Shown in pieces: positions 48,001-60,600 of a stretch of DNA of 64,000 nt. Source of the stretch: Albifimbria verrucaria (lineage: Eukaryota > Ascomycota > Sordariomycetes > Hypocreales > Stachybotryaceae). The stretch lies in NCBI GenBank assembly GCA_020081605.1, contig JAHREC010000018.1:5146001-5210000 (forward strand). The letters run 5' to 3'. The notes under the pieces were generated by a model, which saw only the letters and a list, made by a program, of their open reading frames with translations, was not told where the DNA came from and made no database searches. Both the position numbers and the translations under genes were made by a program. Each line of letters begins with the position of its first letter. Position 1 is the first letter of the stretch.

Positions 48001-49845
48001 TAGAATATCTTTAAGGTATTTATATATATTTTTAATATTATATTAACTTAATTTAATTAATATAGTTTCTCCTATTATTTATTTAGCCTTTTAATATTAT
48101 CAATTTCTGTATAATAGCTTTAAATATATAAACTTTAATTATATATAATATATTTAATTTTATTAAGTTATAAAAATATATTAAATACTTTTAAGAATTT
48201 TAATAAAGATTTTTATTATTAATTCTTAGAAGATTATTAAATAAAATATAAAAAGAAATCCTGAATATAATATTCAATAATTTCTTTAATACTTAAGAAT
48301 TTAATTTTAATAATATATACATTAAGTATAATACCCTTAATAATATATTTAATAATCTTTTTATAATCCTATTATTAAAGCTAAGAATAAGATTATATTT
48401 AATAATATATTTAAAAGATTAAGCCTTTTATTATTACTATCTAGAATATTAAATATATTTAAAAAGCTTATTAATCTTTTATAGAATTCTTTTTTATAAT
48501 AATAATATTATTATTAAGAAATTAATCTTTAATTATATAATATTTAATAATATTAAGTTTTTAATATATTAAAAATAAATATATAATAAAAAGAATAAAT
48601 ATCTACTTTAAGATAGTAAATTAACAAAAATTATATAAATATATTTAAAAATTATAAATTCTATATTAATATAAAAATAATTAAAAAAATAAATATAAAT
48701 ATATATATAAGATTTCTAATTATTATAATTATATACCTTTAATTAATTAATTAATTTATATTATGTATTATAAATTAATAAATAAATTAAGAAAAATAAA
48801 AATCTTTTATAATTATAGCCTTATTATTTAAGAAAAAAAAGTAAAATATATATATAATATAAAGTTATAATAATTATATTTTATTTTTTTAAGATTTATA
48901 TAATAATTATTAAGCTTTTTAAAAAGTATAATTAATAGTTTAATTATTATATAAATATAAATTAAGCTTCTATAAATATAAAAATATAATATTAAATTAA
49001 ATTCAATAATAATAATAATATAAGAATTATTATTATATTTTAAATATATCCTAAATCTAAATAAATATAAAAATAATTTTTACAGATTTTAAATATTAAT
49101 TATATATATAAAATTAATTAATTTAAAATAATATTATATTAAATTATAAATATTATAAATTAATAATTTATTATTAATTAATCTTAGGTTCATTTTTATT
49201 AATAAGAAGAATACTATAGTATATAAATAATTATTATAATAGTTTAATAATTATTAATAATACTTTAAAAATCCTTTATTATTTATAATTATTATAAACT
49301 TTAAATTAGGTTTTTAAAGTATAATTTAATATTTCTATTCTTGAAATATAGCTATAATTATATATATATTATATTAAGATAAATATATATATTTATATTT
49401 AAAAAATATTAAAATAATCTAAAGATAATTAATAAAAAGATTAATTTAAATAAATATAATTATATTTTTAATAATAAATATTTTTTAATAATAATCTTAA
49501 TATTTAGAATATTATTTAAATAATAACTAAAGATAATATTATAATTTTAATATTAAATAAATCTTAATATAATTAAAAAAGTATATTCTATATTTTATAA
49601 TATATTATTAATATATTAATAAAGTTAAACTTTAAATTAATTTAAGTAGAGCTAAATAATAACTTTATTATATATTAATCTACTATAATTTATTATATTA
49701 ATAATAAATAAATAATATATAAATATTAATTTATTTACTTATTTATTATACACTTTAAATAATATATTTTACTATATATAGTATATCTATAGTCTTAAGC
49801 TATAAGAGAAAACTATATAATAGATAAAAACCTTAGCTTAGGTAA

Positions 49846-50172
49846 ATTCGCCTGCAGTATGGCTCCGATCCGTGTCTGCATTAAGGCCTTTATTTTAAGT
49901 ATAGTTTATAGCCTGAGCTATGCCAGGAGAGAAGACTATACCTATAATACTGTATTAGTACCGGTGAGTGTGGCTTCGCCTAAGGGTTCGCCATGGCTTC
50001 GCGTCGGGGCCGCGGCGGGCCCTTAGGGAAACTGTTGGTTTACAGCCTTCCGATGCCGTGTAGGACGGGCTTCCTAAGTGAGGAGGGATAATAGCCATGA
50101 TAATAGCTGTGCCGGCTGTCAATGGGTGCAATAGCTATTGTGCCGGCTATTGACGGCTACCAAGGGTGGAAT
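49846..50172. repeat. GC-rich island of about 330 bp, unmutated insertion of unknown type
   Basis: Begins near TTCGCCTGCAGTATGGCTCC and ends near GGCTACCAAGGGTGGAATC, abruptly bordered by AT-rich DNA on both sides. It contains GGCTTCGCC/GGTTCGCC/GGCTTCGCG hairpin-like strings, a GGCCGCGGCGGGCC GC core and a degenerate tandem (AATAGCTGTGCCGGCTGTCA and AATAGCTATTGTGCCGGCTA). It has full CpA/TpG content, so it was not targeted by RIP. No open frame of note. Could be a late-inserted non-autonomous element or a structured RNA; I cannot tell. Confidence 0.5.
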
Positions 50173-52316
50173 CTTAATTTATTAAATATTATATTAATAA
50201 TTATTATAATTTTAAACAATAAATTAATAATTTTATAGAAACTATTTATAAAGATATTAAATTATATTTTATAGATAATAAAAATAACTTTCTTTAATTT
50301 TATAATATTTTTATATAAATATATAGATAAAAAGAAAATAATATAAATAGAATATTATATTAATAAAATATAATTAATATAATAAGCTACTTAATTATAA
50401 ATAAAAATAGCTTAATAAAATTCTTTTATTAATTTTATATTATATTATTATTATTATTATTTAATATAATACTATATATTATAAAATTATAAAATAAAAT
50501 AAATATTTATTTAATTTAAAGCTATTAATAAAGAATTAAATAAGATAAATATTAATGATTTTTTTTAAATTTATATTAATATATAATCTAAGAATAATTT
50601 ATATTATTTTATTTACATATAATTCTTAAAATATTATATAATAAAAAGCTATTAATAAAGAAACTATTTTATATTATATAATTACTAAATACATTAATAA
50701 TTTTTAAATATTATTATTTTACTAAAGAAGCTTTAATTAATATGAAATATAAAGTATTTAAGAATTAATATTATTTATTAAAAACGTTAATATTATTAAA
50801 TAATTATATAATTAATTAAAGAATTATAAAAAAGAATATTAATCCTTAATAAGCTTAGAGTTTTATTTTAAATAATAATATAATAAATTATATTATAAAT
50901 TATATACATATTAATATTATTAAAATTATTATTAATTATAGGATTATTAGATTTATTAAACTCTCTATAAAGTACTTTATTTATATTATTATTATTAAAA
51001 TAATTACCTTAGCTATTTATATTATTAATATCTTTATTTAAAATAATCTTATTATAAATATCTTGAGAAATAAAAAATAAAGTATGGAGTTATATAATAA
51101 GCTATTAACTAAGGTATTTAGATTAAGCTATAATAGTTTATTTAATAATAAATGATGAATATAATTAATTATAATATAAAATAAATAAGCTTTTTTTATA
51201 TATTATTAAAATTACTTAAAAATATAAATAAAATAATATAATTATATATATTAAAAAATATTATAGAATATAAATAGGGACTCTATTAAGATAATAATAT
51301 TACTTTAATATTTATAAATATAATACTAAGTATAATAAAGATATTATTAAGTATAATAATATTATTAATATTAAGTAAAATTAAGTATATATTATAAATA
51401 TAATAAGATTAAGATTTTATAATTATATAAGAGCTTATAATTATTTTATAAGTATACTTACTACCTGGTATAATTATATAGAGTTAGCAAGGAACCTTTA
51501 TATTACTTCTTAGCCTTATTAAAGTATACCTAGTAGTTATACTATATTTAATTATATACTAAAATATATATACTTATTACTTTTTATTAAAGTTATATTT
51601 ATATAAAAATAAAGAATAAGCTTTTAATATATTTAAAGCCTTATATTATTTATAATAAATGCTATTTTTATAGATTATTTAGCTTTATTTTAGTTAAATT
51701 AAAATATTTATTATAATATAGTCTTATTACTTTTAATTTTATTTAAGCTTTAGAGATCCCTTAAAAAAGAATATATAAAATATATTAATTATAATATTAT
51801 TATTCTTTATAATATTAATTATAATATTATTATTCTTTATAATATTAATAATAATATTTATTAATTAATTAATTATTAAAAAGATTAGGCTATATTAAGT
51901 CTTTTTATTACATATCTATAAACTAAGTATAAAAATACCCTAAATAATATAACATAGGCTTAATATTAATATCAATCATAAGAAAATTATAAATATCTTA
52001 ATATTAAACCTTTTGAATTTTAAGCTTAAGGAAGTATTATAAATAGCCTTATATATATATATATTAAATTCTAACTCTTTAGTATTAAAAATAAAGATTT
52101 AATTATCTATAAAAATAATAAAAAAATAAATTATATATTAATTAATTTATTATTAAAAGGCTCATTATTAAATAGCTATATAAAAAGCTAGGGTTTAAGG
52201 AATTAAATAAAAAAGTTATTTTAATTAATAATATAATTAAAAGATAATATATTATATTAAATAACCTTAAATAGTTTTTATATAGTTTTTAATATTAAAT
52301 AATTAAATATATAATT

Positions 52317-52570
52317 TGTTGGGGTAGAAAATCTTCAACCTACTCACTCTAGACGTAGCATAAGCAAGGTAGAAGATAAAGATCGAATTATTCACATGAA
52401 CAAAGAGTCAAATTGAAAGTAAAAAGGTTGTTGATTCCGTTCTAAAGTAAGGTTCTAACAGACCTTATATAAAGATCGAATGATCTTTTAGGTAGGCTTT
52501 ACCTCTAGGGTAGCTAAGAATAAGAAGAAAATTACATACAAGTCCTAGTCCTTCTCCCCTAAACACTTCA
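52317..52570 (+). mobile_element. Intact LTR-like repeat R2 (possible solo LTR)
   Basis: About 254 bp of balanced composition starting TGTTGGGGTAG and ending ..CCCCTAAACACTTCA, i.e. TG..CA ends with an imperfect TGTTGGGG/CCCCTAAACA inverted pair. It contains a TATATAAAG promoter-like string. A mutated copy lies about 9 kb upstream in the same orientation. No clear 5-bp target duplication, so the exact ends and the LTR assignment are tentative. Confidence 0.5.
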
Positions 52571-52574
52571 GCTC

Positions 52575-52812
52575 CAATATAATAATTATATATATTAATT
52601 ATTATTATTATATATATTAATTATTATTATTATATATATTAATTATTATTATTATATATATTAATTATTATTATTATATATATTAATTATTATTATTATA
52701 TATATTAATTATTATTATTATATATATTAATTATTATTATTATATATATTAATTATTATTATTATATATATTAATTATAATTATTATATATATTAATTAT
52801 AATTATTATATA
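52575..52812. repeat. 22-bp tandem array in AT-rich DNA
   Basis: Ten to eleven copies of a 22-bp unit, ATTAATTATTATTATTATATAT rotated, nearly perfect until the last two or three units, which degrade (ATTATAATTATTATA). It directly abuts the intact LTR-like repeat. The TTAATT phase marker recurs at 52595, 52617 and 52639. Confidence 0.9.
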
Positions 52813-52961
52813 TATTTATTAATATTATCATTATATATTAATTATTATTATAAATTAATTATTATTATTAAATATATTTCCTAGCGTTTTTCAAGTATAA
52901 GATTCTTATACTTTAAAATAAACTTAACCTTAAAAGGCTATATGAATAAATTAATAATAAA

Positions 52962-53523
52962 AGGTAAGAGGTACACTATAGTATTTTAGTAGGTGCACTA
53001 TTTCTACTAGGTGCATTATAAATATAGGGTTATTCTAGTAAATACTACGGTTTTTTCAGAGTATTAAAAATAAATAATATATATTGATAATATTATTTTA
53101 AATAATTAAAATACTATAAAAGTTGATTTTTATATAAATTGTTTATATATAGTCTTTTTATAATTTTATATATTTATATAATAAATTAATAATAGTAGTA
53201 TTATAATCTGATTTCTAAATACTATATAACCTTATAAAGTATCTATATATCTTAATAGCTTATATATCTAAAATAAAGCTTCTAAACACAATTAAAAATA
53301 CCTTATAGAGATTCTATTTAATTTACTATAATATATATTTTAAGTTTCCTTTTTTTACTTAATTAGTTTTAATATAGATTTTCTTATTATTTTTATACTT
53401 ATAGAGAGTATATTTCTCCTTTCTTAAAATAGCTAGCAAAGGTATTTTACTAATAAAACTTAAAACATATTTATTAACTATAGTGCACCTAATAAAATAC
53501 TATAGTATACTTAATACTTATCT
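52962..53523. mobile_element. MITE-like element M2 with terminal inverted repeats
   Basis: About 560 bp. The left arm GTACACTATAGTATTTTAGT (from 52971) continues AGGTGCACTA; the right arm at 53481-53510, read in reverse complement, is GTATACTATAGTATTTTATT plus AGGTGCACTA. The 30-bp arms differ at two sites. Outer bases pair loosely (GTAAGAG / GATAAG). The flanks TTAATAATA and TTAATAATT may be a target duplication, but the context is low-complexity. The interior is AT-rich and non-coding. Confidence 0.6.
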
Positions 53524-53990
53524 TAATAATTAATATTAATAATAATGTTTTAAGCTTATTTATATATATATATATATATATTATTAATAAATATTATTAA
53601 ACTTATTTATTAATATATTTTATATATTAAGGATATTTATTAATAATAAAATGTTTTTTAGTAAAATAGTATAATAATATTTTAGTTTTAATTATTAATT
53701 TTTAAAATAAAAATTTATTATATACTTAATAAATATATTATATTTATAAGAATTATTTAATTTATCAATCAATAATTAAATTTTTATATATTTATATAAT
53801 ATATAAATAGTGAAATTATTTACTAAGCTTAATATTATTAATTATTAATAAATCGTTATTATATAATTTATTATTATTTAGAGTATATTTTAATTATTAT
53901 ATTAAATATTAAAGTTAATTATAGAATATATATTTATTATTATTATTTTTATAATATATATATATATGTATATTATATAGATATATATTA

Positions 53991-54504
53991 GGACCGACTC
54001 CGTGCCCACCACGAATCGATAGGTGCCCACCATTTTTACTAGATTAGGAAGGTGGGGTAATTTTCTCTAAGTACTATAAAATTTTTTTATTTTTAAAAAT
54101 TCCTATATAAATATATAAAATAACTATAAATATATAAAAATAAGTATATAATAAGTTTATTAATTAATTATAATTTATCATATTTTATTTTATTTAATTT
54201 TTGAACTATTATCTAATAAGTTTGAATAAAATTTAATTATTAAGGATTTTAAAAATACCTTAAGTTTTCTATAGGATTCTTGAGTATATAGAGAGATTCT
54301 AAGCTATCTAAAAATCTATATAATTTTATATAATTATAAAAGAATTATTATAAATTATATTACATAGAAATCTATATAATAGACTTTTTATAGAACTTTT
54401 AAAGAATTTTTAGATTTCTTATATAGCTTTAAAGCTTAAAGCCATTAAAAAGATACCTGAGTGGTGGGCATCTATCGATTCGTGGTGGACATAGAGTCAG
54501 TCGC
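53991..54504. mobile_element. MITE-like element M1 with terminal inverted repeats and 9-bp target-site duplication
   Basis: About 514 bp. Left arm GGACCGACTCCGTGCCCACC then ACGAATCGATAGGTGCCCAC; the right arm in reverse complement reads GCGACTGACTCTATGTCCAC then CACGAATCGATAGATGCCC. The arms are about 43 bp and differ mainly by transitions plus one indel. Flanked by TATATATTA on both sides (53982-53990 and 54505-54513). Non-coding interior. A 9-bp duplication with G-starting arms fits Mutator-like (MULE-derived) MITEs. It interrupts a copy of repeat R1. Confidence 0.75.
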
Positions 54505-54521
54505 TATATATTAAAGGGGAT

Positions 54522-54618
54522 ATATATAAAGAGAGGCCCTCGGGTATAAATATAACAGAGGTAACTTAAACTATATATATCTAAAGCAATCTATTTAAAT
54601 CTATATAATAGTATATGT
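54522..54618 (-). repeat. Repeat family R1, RIP-mutated copy in inverse orientation
   Basis: The reverse complement reads GATTGCTTTAGATATATATA ... GTTACCTCTGTTATATTTAT ... CCCGAGGGCCTCTCTTT, matching 42781-42895 with mainly transition differences. Its far end continues on the other side of element M1 (about 53965-53990), showing that M1 was inserted into it. Confidence 0.7.
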
Positions 54619-57600
54619 TAGAGATATAATATTTAATGATTAATAATTATATATATTAAAATATTCTAATACCTTATTAAATTATATTATATAGATTATT
54701 ATATAAATTTGATATTTATTTAATAAATGTGAATAATATATATATATATATACTTAGCTCTTTAAGAATTTTTAATATTTTAATTTTTTATATATTATAT
54801 CTTTTAAACTATTCTAGGATTAAATATTTATAATTATATTATAAATATTTTATATTTTTAATATTATACTTTAGGTTTCTATATAATATATTAAATATAT
54901 ACTTATATTTTATTAATATAAAATCTATATATAATCAAGGTTTTTTTAATATAGTTAATAAAACTATAAATATATTAATTATTTATAATATAATGTTGGT
55001 TTTATTTTATGATAAAAAGAATAATAAAATTAATTTAAATTTATATAATATTTTATTTAATACTATATTTAAAAGAATAATATATATATTATTTAATATA
55101 ATTAATAAAATAAATAATTAAAATTAATTTAATTCTATTAATAAAACTTAAGTTAAATAAATAATCTAATATATTTTTTTTAGTTAATTATTTTTAAAAG
55201 AATATTATATTATTATAAATATAGATTTAATTTAGAATAATTAAAAGATTAATTATTATAAATTTTAAATGTAGTTTTAATTATAATTAACAATAATAAT
55301 ATATATAATTTCTCAATTAATTTTTATTTAAACTTTAAATTATATTTTTATTCAATTTATTATATTATATATATTATATTCTAAGAGTAAAGGGTTTTTA
55401 TTAATATTTTATAAATAATTATTAATAATATACTATATATAATATATTTATTATAATTTAAAAGATTATTAATGAAGAATATTAATAGAATATTAATTAA
55501 GAATATTAATAGAGTATTAATTAATTATATTAATTAATTATTTTTAAAATAAAATATTAAATAATATAATTAATATAAATTCTTTAAATATTAGTTAATA
55601 GCTTTTTTAAGTCTAAAATCTTTATAATACTTAATATATATATTAATATATTAGTCTATTTTAATAAAAGTATTTATTTAGTTTTTATTTTATTTATTTT
55701 ACTTAAAGTATTATTAATTATATATTATAAATATTATAATATATATTATAGATTTTAATATACATAATTATTTTTTATTATTTTAATATAATATAAAATA
55801 TAAATTTTAATTTTAAATATTAATTTATAATATATAATAAATCTTTATTATCTATTTATATTTATTATTTTTATTTATTAAAGAGTTTATATATATTTAG
55901 TATTTATATTAAATTTATCCTAAAATTATATTTAAAATTTATATAAAATACTTAAATTTAATATTATATAAATTATTAAATCTAAGAATTTTAATATATT
56001 ATTTAATATATTGTTATTAATTTCTTTTTCTTGTATTAATATTATTAATATAAAATAATTTTTATAATATAATTAAAAATATCTTAAGTTTTATATATGT
56101 ATATAAAATATTAAGCTTAAGTTATAAAAAGAAATTATTAATTATAATATAATTTCTTAATTTATTAATAGTATATTAATATATAAAATAGTAATTAATT
56201 TTTAAATATTATTAAAATTAAATAATTCATTTTAAATCTTATTTATTAATAAGCTCTTTTTATTAAGTTAAATATTTATATAAATATTAATATATTTAAT
56301 ATATACTTTATTAAATAATTTAATAAAATATAGTCTATTAATCCTTTTTTTATAATAATATAAAAGAATATTTAATCTTTAATTTTTTAATATATTAATT
56401 TATATAAAAAGCTATTTATAATTAATATTATAAATATATTCTATTAATATATTTATTTTATTAATATATATATCTTATTTTTAGTAAAAAGTCTTCATTT
56501 TGTTAATTTAAAATTTTAATAATAATATAAATATATATTAAAAAATAATTTAATATTTAATATTATAAAATACTTATAATCTTATAATAAATATATATCT
56601 AAAAGAAATAATATTATTAAATTTTTATTAATTATTAATAATTCGTTTTATTTTATTTTATATTATATATTTCTTTAAATTATAAATATTAAGCCTAAAA
56701 GAATATTAATTATTATATATATAATATTCTTCTTAATATATATAATAAAATAAATATATATTTAATTATGTATATATTTTATAAGCTTATTAAATATAAC
56801 TTTTATATAAACTTTTTAATTTATTATATATCTATAAAATATAATTTTTCATTTATTTATTATTATAAGTATTAGAAAATTATATAAACTATAACTATAA
56901 ACTAGGTAAAGGTTAGTGAAATAGGCTATATATAATCTTATATAGTAGCTTAGGCTAAAGGCCCGAGGTTTAGCTATAATTTATAAGTAAACTATAGCTA
57001 AATTCCTAGGAAAACCAATATCTCAGAAATCCCTATATTTATTTAAGATTCTAAACTAGCTAAAATCTTTATATTTTCCTAAGATTTACTCTAAAGAAAC
57101 CTTATTATTATGAGGAGATTTTAGATTAATAAATGTCCGTATGAATAGATTTTATTTAATATAATATCTTTAAACAATTTATAGAAAAAAAAGATATTTT
57201 CTTTATTTAATATAAACTTAATTTTTAAAATTATAAATTTCTTATAATAAATAATAATAATTATATAAATATTTTAATTATTATTTATATTTCGCTTATT
57301 TAATCTTATAAATTATTATAAAATAGTATAGAGTCTATGGTAGTCAGGTAGAAGAAGGTAGCATTAATATATTATAAGACTTTAACTTACTAGACTTTAC
57401 TATATAAAGTCAGCGAGTTATTAACTAAAGGATGATATTCCTATAGGGTTATATAATATAATAGCTTAAGGCACCTTACTTTTACTTTTCTATAATAATT
57501 ATCCCTGCCTTCTGATAGTTAGTCCTTAATTATATAGCTAATAATAAAGTTATTATATTATAATAATCTAAAATATATTAATAGCTAACGAAAAATCTAG

Positions 57601-60600
57601 GATTCTTTAATATAAAGTATATATTTTATTATATATATATATATTTATATATATATTATATAAATAATAGATAGAATAGCTTAATAATAATAATTATATT
57701 AAAAAATAATAAAGTATAGTTTCTTTTTTTTCCTTTAGTCTCCTTAGCTTTTTCTTTATAGATTATAAAATTCTTATATATTACCTATAAATAATTTTTT
57801 TTTAATTTTAAATAAATTATTATTCTTTTTATTATTATTTTCCTTTAATTATATTTTTATTTTTTTATAGCTATACTTTCTAAGAATACTATCTATACCC
57901 CTAAGTATATTATTTATATATATTATCTTTAGTATATATATTATTTTTATTTAATAATAAAAGAAAATAGCTATAGCCTTAAGAAAAAAGGTAAATAATA
58001 TCTTAATAGAAATACTAAGATTAATTATAATATTCTAGATATTTTATTTATTAAATATAATTAATATTATAATTATAATAATATTTATATTTATAAAATA
58101 AGATTTATATCTTTTTATTTTTTTATTTTAAGCTTTTATTAATATTTATTTAATAGCTTTTTTATTTATTTTCAGGATAATATTAATAATATTAATAGAA
58201 TTTTAAAATAAATATATTAACTTTATAAAAGGCTATATTTAATAATATAGCTAAGGATACCCTTAATAAATATTATTATTTTCTTTTATTAATAATTTAT
58301 TAATAAATTATATATATTATTTATAAGTTTATATTAATATTTAATTAAATTAAGATTTTATATTAATAGATATTTAAGCTAATTAATATTTTAAAAATTA
58401 ATAAAATAAGCTTATATTCTTTAATATCTTTTTATTAATCTTTTATTTATTAATTTTTAAAATAAGATAATTTAATAATTTATTGAATTTATATTTTAAT
58501 TCAATATTATATTATTTTAGCTTAATACTATTAGCTTAATTTAATTCTATATTTAAATAATATATATACTTATATTCCTTAACTCTTGTTTATATTTTTA
58601 TTAATAAATAATTTAAATTAATATATAATATATTATTATAAAAATAATCTTTATTATAAATATAAAGGCTTAAGAGGCTTTATAGATTCTTTATTTTAGC
58701 TATAATAAAACTAAGTATAATATTTAAATAGCTATTATTAAAACTATTAAGTTTATTATTATTAATACTATTTATTTTAATAAACTATTAAAGAAATTAT
58801 TTAAATTATTTAGGTTAATTATATATTTAAATATATTTTTATTATTATTCCTTTTCTTTAGGGAAGGTTTATTCTTATTTTAGTTAAATTTTATATTATT
58901 TTAATATATTAACTTTTATTTTATATTTTATAAAAGCTATATAAAAGATATAATAAATTTTTTATATTATTTTTCTTTTAAAAAGGAGATTTTTATTTTA
59001 TTTTTATTTAATTATTGAATATATTAGAAAATAAATTTATGTTTGTTTTTAATTAATTCTTTTGTAAAAAATTAAGGGTATTTTTATTTAATAAATTATA
59101 AATATTTTATATACCCTTATTATTATTTTTCTATTCTTTAAATAGCCTTTTATAAATTTAATTTTATATAATTTTATTTTAAATATTTAAATTATTTATT
59201 ATATATTATTTATATTTAAAATACATATTTATTAATTATATTTAAAAATTTAATTCTTTTATTTAATAAAATAATAAAGTTTATTATTTAAGATAATTTA
59301 GTTTTTTAATTTCTTAAGCTTTTATTCTTTATTTTTATTTTTAAGGTTTAATATTAATATATTTTTAGCTAGGTTTATCCTAGGATTCTATTTAACCTAA
59401 GATTTGAATAAATTTATATAAAAAATATTATATAGCTATATATATTTAATAAATAAAATTAAATAATATATTTATTTTTTAATAATATTAAATATATAAA
59501 AAGATTTTATAAATTTTAATAATAATTTTTAAGCTTTTTTTGAAATCTTAAATTCTATATAAAAAAAGTTTTTTTTAAAGTTAATAGCTTTATATTAATT
59601 ATTATAATAATTTTTTCTATTTTCTTAGGCTTTTTATTATTATATTATTAATTATTTTTTTAATTTAATAAATTTTTTTATTTAAGCTTTAGCTTTAGAT
59701 ATTTTTAGATTAAATATTATTTAAATATTTAAATAGAATTCTAATAAATAGTTTATTAATACTTTATAAAATATAATATCTATAATAATATTTATAATAT
59801 TATTATAGATATATTTTATTTTTTAATAATTATAATTACATAATTAAATTATTATTTATATAATATCTAAGATAATATTTTAATATTTAATTTATTTATT
59901 TTATTTAGCTATTAATTTACGAATAAAATATTATTAAAAGCCTTTATTTTATTTTAAAAATATAATATAGGTTTAATTAAAATATATATTAATAAATCTT
60001 AGGCTATAATTAAATATAATACCTTTTAATACTTTAAATTAAAGCTTAATTTTTTTATAGAATAATTTTACTAATTTTAAGGTAATAATATAGATATATA
60101 TTAATAAATAAACTATATATTTTATATAATAATTAATTATAATTCAAATATTATTAATTTTTTTATTTTAATATTAAGTTTTTATAAATTTATAATAAAA
60201 TTTATTAGTAATTTATTTATAGATTATTTAAAAATTAATAAAGCTTTTAGATAGCTATAATTTAAATATTTTTCAGCTTAAATTTATTAATAAATTCTCT
60301 AATCCTTAATTTAATCTTTAATATTTATTATATTAATATTTTTTAAAATTAATATTATGATAATTATTAAAATCTATATACTCTAAAATACCTTATTAAT
60401 AGATTATTATAATATAAAATAATTAACTCTTATTATAAGCCTAGTTCTTTTAAAATCTATAAATATTTTTTAAAATATATAAATTTATTATTATTTATTA
60501 ATTATAGATTATTTTTTTAATTATATTTTATTAATACTTTATTCTTTTTCTTAAGATAAAATAAGTATTTATTAATATTTTATAAATTAATTTTAATATT

